Below, piece by piece: positions 53,201 through 64,000 of a stretch of DNA of 64,000 nt. This DNA is from Apus apus (Eukaryota > Chordata > Aves > Apodiformes > Apodidae): positions 65,058,905 through 65,122,904 of the forward strand of contig NC_067312.1 in NCBI RefSeq assembly GCF_020740795.1, read 5' to 3'. Under the pieces are notes generated by a model that was not told where the DNA came from, ran no database searches, and was given only the letters and a program-made list of their open reading frames with translations. The first letter of the stretch is position 1. Each line of letters opens with the position of its first letter. The position numbers and the translations under genes were made by a program.

Positions 53201-56200
53201 AGGTTGGCAGAGATGGCTGTAAACAGCACGTCATCTGATGCATTGCAGGTTTCAGTGTCTCTTCCCTCCTGGCTGTCTGCCTAATTTGGAGGAGAGCCAG
53301 TGGAAGCACAGCGATAGGTGCTCTGTGTGTTGAGCTTGTTCCTGTATCTCGGAGGCTGCTCCAAAGACTTCCTTCCCAGTTTTGAAGTATCAGCAGTTTT
53401 AGTGCTCCTGCCACACCAAGATGCAGTTGCGTACACTGCAAAGATTGCATAGGCTCTTAACAGATATTGAAGACTCCCAAGGAATGTTATGGTGTATTTA
53501 TTTCAGTCTGAAGTGTCTCCTGTTAGATACTGTGAATTTCCTACCACTGTTTTCCTCTGTTGCTTCAGTACTGGATCAAGATCTTTTTTTCCGTGTTCCA
53601 ACAAGACTCTGCATGTTTTAATATCTGGATCAACAGATAAGTTATGCAGTAGGAAACAAGGGGGAAAGGGAACTTGAGAGAACTGGGTGATTCCTGCTCA
53701 TTCACAAATTAGGTGGCTATCCACAGAAACTTCCTTAATTATTTTTTTTTTAAAGACATACAACACAAATATTTTCAACCCCCCAAGAAGTATCTGTCAC
53801 TGGTACTGCTGTTAGGAAAAACTGAAGATGGGTACTGTGTGAGAAGCATTAGTGTCACGCTTCTTAGTTTTTTAATTACAAGAGTTGTAGGAAATATGTA
53901 TTATTTGCTGCTACTGCTGCTCAGTTCTTGTATCACTGTCTTCAAATGAATTGGGTATTCTGTAGTTTATGTATATTGCATTTGAAGTGAAACTGAATTA
54001 AGAACCATTTTCTTTATTGTTTTGGAACAGTATGAAAGTGAAGACAGACCAGGAGAAGAGGTCGCTTACAGGCAGCTTAAATCCATGGAAAGAAAACCAG
54101 AACTACTTAATGGTCACATACCTGCAGGCCACATTCCTAAACCTGTAGTGATGCCAGACTACCTAGCGTAAGTGACTTGACTTAGATGAATAAACTTAAT
54201 GGAGAGTACTTGAATTATCTTTTTCACTTGACGTTTCTTACAGGTACTGTCATGGTTTCTCTGGCAGGCATGTGATATGGGAACTTATAATTAAGTTAAT
54301 GTTAAAAACAGGCAGGATACGGGCTTCTATCAATGGCATAGAACCAGTAATATAAATTAAATAATCTTAGATTTCAAAAATCCCACCCAAACTGCACATG
54401 TTAAAGCAGAATGTTTTAATCTAGCAAGTACGGTAACTGCCAAAGGAGCAGAAGACCACTACACTGACAATTTAGAAGAAAATAAAATGCATGGCAAATT
54501 CCTTGTCTTTTTAGCCCCTGAAATTCAACTACTCTTGTACTTTCTATGCCCTAAATCCTTGACATGCTCCCATTTAAAGGTAGGCCTTTCCATGCTGAAG
54601 TAGGAGATAAAAAATTATTTTTTATACTGTTTGCCATTAGGGCACTAATTGAAACATGGGAGGTTCCACCTGCATGTTGAGAAAATCTTGTTCACTGTGA
54701 GGGTTTTAGCACAGGTTGCCCAGAAAGTTTATGTAGTCTCCATTCTTGGAGATACTCAAAAGCCATCTGGACACAGTACTGGGCAGCCTGGTCTGGGTGG
54801 CCCTGCTTGAGCAGGGGGGTTGGAGCAGATGACCTCTAAAGATCCCTTCCAAGATCAGACACTTTGTTGTTCTGTGATTTCAGTGCTTTACATATATGCA
54901 AATTTCAGCAGGTTATGAGATTAGCAAACAGTACAGAAACACACTGTCAAGGTGAAGGGTTCATGTGTATGTTAAGCCCTATCTCTAAAACTAGTTCTTG
55001 AAAAGGAGGGGTGTTTTGTGTTTTTTTAAGGAAATACCCAGCAATTCAAACAAACGAAATGCGAGACCGGTACAAAGCAGTATTCAATGATCAGTTTGCT
55101 GAATATAAAGAGCTGTCTGTGGAAGTTCATGCTGTATTAAAAAAGTTTGATGAGCTGGATGCATTGATGAGACAGCTTCCTTACCATCCGGAAAGCATAT
55201 ATGTAAGTACCTGTGAAATAGCCTCATGGAAGACAAGTGTGGTAGCAGGCAGCTTCTGACTGTCTTTAGCAAAGGCATCATGTCTTATCATGCTGGCTGT
55301 GACTTGGTAGGAGATGAAGTTTTCCCAAATACGTCATTTCTTTTTGTGGTCATCAGTCAAGGATACCAAGTTGCAGTGAAGTTGTATACGTGTTTTTCTG
55401 GTTGGTTGTTGGGTTTGTTCATACTCGTAGCTATCAAGTTTGAGTGAAAGACAATTAATGTACTTTTACTGTTTCTCAAAGTACAAGATTTACAACTAAA
55501 ATGTTACAACTAGAATGGACTGATCAAGTGAGAATTTTGCTTCTGATGAGTACTTTGTACAATTTACATGAAGACATAGAGCACGCCTAAGGTGTTTAAA
55601 TGTGTGTTGTCTTTCATTAGGAACAAGAAAGGATATACAAAGTTCTGCAAGAATACAAGAAGAAGAAAAATGTGAGTGTTTTCAGTTTTATATTGGTAGT
55701 GAATCTACTGAATAGCAAACAGAGTGTAAATAGCCAACATGTCTGACACTAGGTACAGTTTGCTATCTCAGGGTATCCATAGCTACTACCAGGCTTTGTA
55801 TATTTTGTCTTTTAAACCTTTTGCAAAGTTAGGAAACAACCCGCTCCACTCATGCTGACAACCTGTTTTGAGAACAATTAGAGAGATGGGGGGGGGGGAA
55901 CATCCCAACAGTTAAGCATTTTCATTTTCTGAGAGTATGTCTCATCTCTTAGCATTCCATGTTCAGAAGACTGGTGATTTTTGGGATCCAGTTTATTTAT
56001 ATTAATTCACTGACTGACACAGGAAGTAGATAAGTTAACAATAGAAAACATAGGTTTACCCTTAAAGTTTTGTATTTTCTTTGTGTCATGGAACTTAGAC
56101 TCTCAAAAAGTAATTTTCAGCATAAGCCAAGACATGACACTGTAGTTTTTAGATGCAGTCAGTAAATGTGTGCTTTTGTCCCATTAAAAACATACATTAC

Positions 56201-56708
56201 AAGTAACCTTTTTATCTCATAGAATTCAAGTTTTGAATCTGTGTTAATTAAACTACATTGCTTTTTTGGGGGAGGGATATATTAGACATACAACAATGCA
56301 CGCATAAAATCTAAATTATGTAGTAGGATGTCATTTATATTTGCAGATTTCTGTTGTAAAACTGCTCTGTGTACTAAGTAAGGACAGCACATAAAAACAG
56401 AACCTTTTTTTCCAGCCTTTCATGAAGGAAGGGGGAAGCAGGAAATAAGAAATTGTGGCCAAGAAAAAAGTGTGATTTTTGGAGAATATTTGTATACTGT
56501 CATTAATCAAGAACATAACTGATAATGGGCTACTCTTGGAAGAGTCTGAAAGTGTAATGTATTAATGTAAATGTTTTCATATTTTTGGCAGGATCCTGCA
56601 TTTCTGGAGAAAAAGGAGCGTTGTGAATATCTAAAGAACAAACTTTCTCATATAAAACAACGAATTCAGGACTATGATAAAATTATGAACTGGAATGTAG
56701 AAACTTAG
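50213..56708 (+). CDS. MARVELD2 (tricellulin)
   Basis: Tight-junction membrane protein of tricellular contacts. Exons: 50213-51307, 52865-52897, 54031-54167, 55031-55202, 55621-55671, 56592-56708; all GT/AG, phases fit, 534 residues plus TAG. The N-terminal cytosolic part keeps the conserved [25 protein letters not shown] and [18 protein letters not shown] stretches. The MARVEL domain has four membrane helices at about 179-202, 238-262, 278-297 and 326-349, with the GPKTPFVLV and [10 protein letters not shown]-like ([10 protein letters not shown]) motifs and a Tyr/Gly-rich first extracellular loop. Residues about 422-534 are the occludin/ELL coiled-coil domain ([36 protein letters not shown]). 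Human tricellulin has 558 residues. Exon 1 is extremely GC-rich. The upstream frame is open in phase, but the start at MSRSGG was chosen because conservation begins there and the region before is repeat and CpG island. Confidence 0.95.
54655..54890 (+). mobile_element. CR1 fragment in MARVELD2 intron 3
   Basis: GTTTTAGCACAGGTTGCCCAG, GGAGATACTCAAAAGCCATCT, GGGTTGGAGCAGATGACCTC, GATCCCTTCCAAGATCAGAC and TTCTGTGATTT. Plus orientation. Confidence 0.85.
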
Positions 56709-59700
56709 CTATGCCTTAATTTTTTTAATGCTATTTTCTATTTTTTAAATCGATTTTAAATTATTTATTTACTCTCAAAACAGTACACCTATGGGGATCA
56801 CTTAATCACTTTGTCCTTTATTTAGATGTTGTACATTACCAGTAGGTTTTTTAATGCAGATTGATTTTTAAACCAATGAAGTGAAGTTCTCAGATAAGTT
56901 TAGAAAACTTGTGTTAGCTTTCTGCTTTTATTAGACAGTACACTGTTTGGCCTCTTAAATATGGATACTTTATTTGAAAATACTGCATTTGCAAACTTGC
57001 AAAGCCCACCAGAGAAACCAGTTCTAAATACCATATAAAAAATTTGCACAGAAGTGCCACTAACAATTGCAGATTTTATTTATAGGTGACATCTTAATGA
57101 CATCAGGAAGACTGGAGCTGTTCTTTCTGGCTGGGGTTTGTTGCAGTGCTTCATCATGTTGAATAATTTTGGCAAGTTGACAGTTTGTTTAGTCAGACTT
57201 TTTTGTATTGTATTTCCAAATGCTGTGTTGTAGTCTGAAATAATCTGGAATTTTACCCAACAAGAGATGCAAAGTAACTTCCTATTTAAGCAGCCATAGT
57301 GTATTGGCGGTGGTGAGTGAGCAGGATGTGTTGGGCTTCTGTTGTTTGGTTTTTTGCTTTTTTTTTTTATTCCCCTCCTTAGAGGTGATGCAGCACATTT
57401 ATACATGGCCTTAACGGAACAGAGGTACAGGATGAGGTGCATGTTAGCGTTTCATTAGTGTTGCTATCAGCCAGTATGCTTCATATACCTTTTCTTAGTC
57501 ATCTTTGTAGGAATCTGTGGGTTTAAAGGCAAAATACTTCATTCTTTACCAGCAAATAACAGGACTTTTTGCCTTGGCAGCAGCTGATGTGAACTCGGCA
57601 TGCGGAGAGTAAGTGCAGCAAAAACAATTCTTGTTCAAAGTATAAATTATTAGTATCCTTTATGAGGCTGGGTAAAGCATTTTAATAGATAGGCTTTCCA
57701 GAGCATATCTGCAAAAATTCAATACACATTTTTATATTGTATCTTGGGGATAGGTGTGTATATGCAGATGTTTTTTATAAGCCACTACATTTTCTGTTCG
57801 TGTCCTTTCTCCATCTTTGTTTACTATTTTTTACTCAGTAAAATTTTAGAGGCATTGGTAATTTCTTTGTACAGTTTTCTACAACTGCAACTTGTCTGCT
57901 CTGAAATATATTTTAATTTGAAAAAACCCCACACAGTGTAGCTGTGTTATTCTGCTGCTTATAAAGGCATTTTGTTAGGAAAAGGTGCTCAGATTAAGGT
58001 TTTTTCAAATTTTTGTTAGTGATACTTTTTTCTTTAAAAGAAAGTTTTCAACTTTTGCCTTAATTTAAAGGCAAGGCATCAGGAAATCCATTTCCAGATT
58101 AGAATGGTGGTAGCAGTACCACCTCTTTGTTCAGTGCCTTGTTCTGGCAGTTAATATCGCTTCTGCTCTTTGAGCCCTTATCATCACATTGCAATACTGA
58201 TGGCTACAAACCCACTTCCGTATTTATAAAGTTGACATTCCAGTTTTATCAGCCACTTCACTCCAAGAGTTTTAGTGGATGAAGTAATTAACACAAGACA
58301 CCATAGGAATGCGGAGAGAATTTGAAAACTTGGGACGTCTTAGGTCAAAAGCCTTCAGTCTCATCTACCTGGAAGGCATCTCAATGTTTTCATCAGTCTG
58401 AAATCAGATGACAGTCAGTGCTATCCCGTGTTCTCCCTCTTTTCAGGTGCCTCTCTCTTTGCTCAGGTTTCTGTTATTTTCAAATAAGAAGAAACCTCTC
58501 TACCTTATAAAGGAGCTGGGCTGAGTGTGCTGTATACTTCTTAAATTTTTCTTCATAGGAGAGGTCCTTGTCCAGATCCCTGCAATCTAAATGATCACTC
58601 ACTGTATACTCAGGTTTCTTTTTATTATTTCTTTTTCCTCAGTGGGACTTTTGGGTATCAGTACCAGGAGAAGATTAGTCCAAGGTAAAGGATCAACTGA
58701 TACTTACAATAAAGTGCTAAAAAGAAGCTGGCTCTGATGTTCTCTTTGGAGGATTCATAGTCTGCACCTTTAACAAGACTTTGTCCTGTAGGACACAGAG
58801 ACCCAGCTTTAGGCTTCCTGTAACAGTGGTTTGAGTTTCAGTCTCTGAGAAACTGGCTTCTAGCCCTTCAGTGCTTGCACAGCCTCTGCAGAACTGTCCT
58901 GCTGCTTCTTTCCTGCCAAGTTTCCAACAAATGGGTAGGGAAGGGACAAACCATGCCTGTGGCTGGAACAAGGAAATAAACAAAGCACAGAGAGCTATGT
59001 GCAGACCAATTCATGTTTCCCAGCAAGGTGCCACAGGTGTGACTGAGTGGGTTTTTCCAAAAGCTGGAGAGAGAAGATGGGTAGGAATACTACCTTCTGA
59101 CAGCCTCTTGGGGTTCATACAGGATTAGTGCAGTGCATGAAGTGGGGTATGCTGATCATGGAGCCCCAGGAGAAGGTATTTACCTTCACAGCTCAGGAAG
59201 CCCACCAGGGCAGCACACTGCGACCATTTCAGTGAATTATTTGCTCACTCCTGGATCTGTCATGGACCTCAACACTGCTAAGCAGGCACTTTGGGTGTAT
59301 AGAGTTGGTGAGCTGGTTTTGCTCTAACCTAGCAATGGAGGACCAGAAAACAACTTGTCAACAGGGCTCTGACTGTGCCAAAGAAAAAAATACTAGTCTA
59401 AGAAACATCTTTGTCTCTCGGAAAAATTGAGATTAATGGAAATTGAAGTCATTCAAATGCAAGACAGAAATTAGGAATAAATTGAGAATTAGTTACAATA
59501 GGAACTATCAGGGAAAGTGATGTCTTAATGTCCTTACAGAACAGAAGGTATACTTGAGACAAGTTACATAATTTATTAGATTATGGTCACATAGGTCTCT
59601 GTGCAGTCTCTAGTCTCAGCTCTGAATTGACACTGTTGCATGTTCGTGTGAGCACTCTGCTATGTGGTCTTACCTGTGTGACTGGGTTTTTGCAGAAGGT

Positions 59701-62700
59701 AATTGACATTTATTTGAAATTTACCAAATGATACTTGCCTACATCAATGGGCATACAGCATAGCCTTTTAATTCCAGCCTATCCTCAGACACTGGGTGTA
59801 TGTAATAGTTTTATCCTTCACTACTTCCTCTTAGAAAATGCCTGCCTGGCTCTACAGATCAACAAAGGGAAGTGTCCAAGACATAGAGGCTCCAGGAAAT
59901 ATCATAGTTTTCAAACAGGACTTGAATAAATCAATAAAAGGGCTTTTTTTTTTTAAATCTTGATAAACAGCTGGATATCCTTGATCAAGATAGCTGTGGC
60001 AACATATCCTAACTCTTTTCTACTATGTACATTTTTGCAAGGCAGATGAAGCAGTGCCTGACAAATGTAATCAAAAGTTTTTATCACATAGTTGGGTGGA
60101 CTTGCTTCCATGATAGTGTTATCAGCTAAAAATGCTTGTGGCAATGACAAAGATAAGTGGTTTGTCATAGTATTTAGTTTGTTAATCTCAAAATTGTGGT
60201 GGGGTTTGAAGCATTTGGACAATCATAATCTACGAACTGATTGTATATCCAATGTTCCTGTCTAAAATTGAAATTCTTGGCCTTGATAATAAAAAAATCC
60301 CTGTTCTGAAATGTCTCGTTTCTCTCTTCTATTAAAATTGCCAGCTTGCAGCCATTTTTCCATTTTGATGTTTTATAAGTTGGACTTTTGCCTTCTTAAG
60401 AAGGCAAAAGTGATCTAATGGAAGTTGATCAAACTACATTATTATTTCAGCTCCTAGAAGAAAATCTTGACTTCTTCAACTAAATAATTCCTTTTTTTCC
60501 ATCTTCACTAGTTTTCATTGCTTTCCTTCAAATTACATTGGCTTTTTCCCAGGTAGGGTTTAATAGAAAGCTAGTTAATTTCTCCTCTCCCCTCTATTTG
60601 TAAATTGCTTCTTATAAATGCAACAGGCTACCAAAAGATACAGAAGTTATCCCCACCTACTGCCCTGCTCATATTTAAGGCAGTGTTACTACTGTTAAAA
60701 GGTTTTCTTCCTTAGATATTGTCTTACTTGGATGCAGAGTGACACCCCTTAGAAACGGATGCGCGGCAACTTTCCTGTAATTCAAGAGGTCAAACCCAGT
60801 CTTGGCACACTTCCACTGTATCCAGTTAAAATTGCTCTGCAGAGAAGTTGGCTAAAACTATCTCTGCCTTTATTGAGCTGAATCTCACTGTGATGCTTAT
60901 GAAATGCAAACTTTCAGTGTCATGTGTTGCATGGAATTGTTTTGGGTGGAAGGGAAACGTAGTCACATAACATCAAAATACCTGAAACTAATTTGCTAGC
61001 TCTTGTATTTTGACTTTAGTCTGAAAATATCTCAAACTCTGCACGTGAAAGAACACTTTTGCATAACTGCATTTTCTTTTTGCTTGTCTTGTGGGAACAT
61101 AAACATTTGCAAGCTTTTAAGATTACGTGTAATTTTCACTCTAACAAAACAAATAATTTGAGATACTTAACACGGTTCTAGAACCTGCTCTGTTTAAATC
61201 CTGTTTAAATATATCCTGTTAAAATACAGATAAAGACCTTGTGGAACTACTAGACCATATGAAGTGACTATGATGTGTTCTTGCATCCTGAAAGTTTTCT
61301 TATTCCCTACTGTGCCTAAATTATGTGCACTGTGTGGGTGTCCCTGGGTTTCTTTGCCTCTACCTAAAACTGAGTAGTTACAGTAATTTTTCTTTTATAC
61401 CACTGTGTGTAATATTCTGTTCTGGAGCTACAGCAAAATTATGTATACACATATGTAAATTGCATGTAAATTTTTTTTCTTTCTCACACCAGATTTCAGA
61501 TCATGGTACTTTTGAATGTTTCATAGTAATGATCCTGTTTTTCTGTTAGTGACTTTGCTCTGCTAACACACCTGCCCCTCTGTTCCCTTGTGCTTTCCCC
61601 TGCTGCCTCATTCTCACAAAAGTAAATCCATTCTGTGGTGACGTTTTGTTACCATGTTATCTTCTCTGATGTTAGTCCATGCCCCTGAAAATGGATTTTC
61701 TTGTATTTAAACAAATCATACCCTAGGTTTAACAATGGTGGCTAGCTGCTGTTGTAAACGCCTTAGCATAGGGACCATGTTGTGCTTCATTTGGCATTGG
61801 CTGGTATGATACTGCTGCAGAACTGTCAGTTTCTGGGCACAGCAAAGTGAGGGTAGTAGAAGAACCTTACTGTTGCAGTCAAACGTAGTTTTATAACCTT
61901 TACCACAGTAGCTGTGAAAGGTGCTTAGTCAACGTCCACAAGTATTTTCAGTAGGAGAAGCACAACCTGGCATATGAAGATAATCAGTACCACAAGTGCT
62001 TTGGATTTCTTCTATGGAGAGAACAATAAAAGCTTCTCCCAGACCTAGGTACCAGCCAAACCCCCAGTATTTCTACTGGGTGTTAAAACTGTGACTGATT
62101 GTAATCTTCATGCTTTATTTTAGTGTCTGCTCACATTTGTGTGTACAAACAAAACAGCCTGTTGCTCTATGTTGAAAAGCAAGTAAAAATAAAAAGCTGT
62201 ATCTTCAGGAAGTTTTAGTCTCTAAGCAATCACTGCATTACAACATCTTCTAGTCTAGACTTAGGCTATTTCAGAGGCCAAAAAATAAACGACTTTCAAA
62301 GTTGCATTGGCATGTATGGTTAGAGCTCCTCCAGCCCAGCACCTGGCCCAGGCACTCTGCTACAATAACCAGTATTTCAGAATCTCTCTGTTGTAATTTG
62401 TAACCACAACAGCTGCTGGATACGAACTGGAGTCCTACCTGTATATTTCCATCTGCCTTTAAAAATAAACTCTGTGCTTGCAAAGGAGGCAAACTACATT
62501 TAAAGCTATCTGGAAAATGGAAGGTACACAAGATTTAGTGAAAAAAACTACATTTCCTTTGGTCAGAGCATTTAGCACACACTCTCAATGGAACGTGAAG
62601 CACCCTGACCCACTTCTTAAATGCAACTGCCAATTAACCCTTCCTGGCTCTGTGGTGACAGTTTATTTAAAGCAATCCCCAAAGAAAGCTGTTGCCGTGG

Positions 62701-62985
62701 AACAAGGACCCAGCCCCAAAGGGTCGGTTCTGAATCTGGTGGGAGTTGTCTTTGCATTTGCCAAAACTTGTAGCACTCCACTGCTTAGTTTGCCCCCGTG
62801 AGCACGTTAAAAATCACAGGAAATAGACCCTAAACTTTGCAGCAAGAACTCAATTCCAGTATCTGTATTGTAGAGCAGGGTTCAAGCAGCGCGTTTGCTC
62901 CTGGGATAAAGGGCAGCTATTTTAATCCATCGACGAGCGTAATTATGCGTTGAAATCCAATGCTGCAGTAAACAAGCTGCTAGAT
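56709..62985. other. MARVELD2 3' UTR and spacer to GTF2H2
   Basis: AT-rich. The MARVELD2 3' UTR starts here, but its end is uncertain; AATAAA-type signals occur near 58975, 59926, 60285 and 62025. No coding sequence was found. In particular no occludin exons are seen, although human OCLN lies between MARVELD2 and the GTF2H2 copy. The stretch is almost free of CR1. Confidence 0.5.
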
Positions 62986-62989
62986 TCTT

Positions 62990-63952
<963 letters not shown>

Positions 63953-64000
63953 GCTAGGAATAGTACTGGTTTGGTCAGGTACAAGGACTTAACCGTTCCG

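Overview
The window is vertebrate nuclear DNA, almost certainly from a bird and probably a songbird. Evidence: many CR1 LINE fragments with the typical 3' end, several avian-type endogenous retrovirus LTRs, and a nuclear mitochondrial insertion whose order (cytb, tRNA-Thr, tRNA-Pro, ND6) is the avian one. Two conserved multi-exon genes lie at the right end: MARVELD2 (tricellulin) and the first two exons of GTF2H2 (TFIIH p44). These map to 5q13 in human, which corresponds to the avian Z chromosome. Z linkage is therefore likely, but a W copy is not excluded by sequence alone.

Layout. 1-5 kb: a deleted gammaretrovirus-like provirus on the minus strand, with one full LTR, gag, protease/RT, integrase and env remnants, and an unrecognised Cys-rich reading frame between integrase and env. 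8.1-9.6 kb and 22.0-23.5 kb: two direct copies of a 1.5-kb unit with a TATA/AP-1 promoter-like block; a third, shorter, inverted copy lies at 30.0-30.5 kb. 13.2-20.4 kb: a complete 16-exon gene for a 959-residue coiled-coil protein of the QRICH2/C16orf96 (DUF4795) type, with a CRE-like/TATA promoter and a seven-copy 81-bp coding minisatellite. 24-29 kb: a CR1, an orphan glutamine-rich coding-like exon, an LTR piece, and a 1.2-kb NUMT. 30.8-36.0 kb: three decayed minisatellites and two LTRs, one with a clean 4-bp target-site duplication. 36.4 kb: a copy of one intron segment of the QRICH2-like gene. 37-38.2 kb: an intact TOPORS-like RING-finger gene on the minus strand. 41-48 kb: LTRs, CR1 pieces and a broken second TOPORS-like copy. 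50-57 kb: MARVELD2. 63-64 kb: the GTF2H2 CpG-island promoter and first exons.

The left 48 kb behaves as accessory, repeat-rich DNA carrying lineage-specific duplicated genes (the DUF4795 family is linked to sperm flagella in mammals; the TOPORS-like protein is a RING E3-ligase type). The right 14 kb is conserved housekeeping and tight-junction sequence with few repeats. I found no CRISPR array, bacterial operon or functional non-mitochondrial RNA gene. All splice sites were assigned by eye from GT/AG signals and reading phase.
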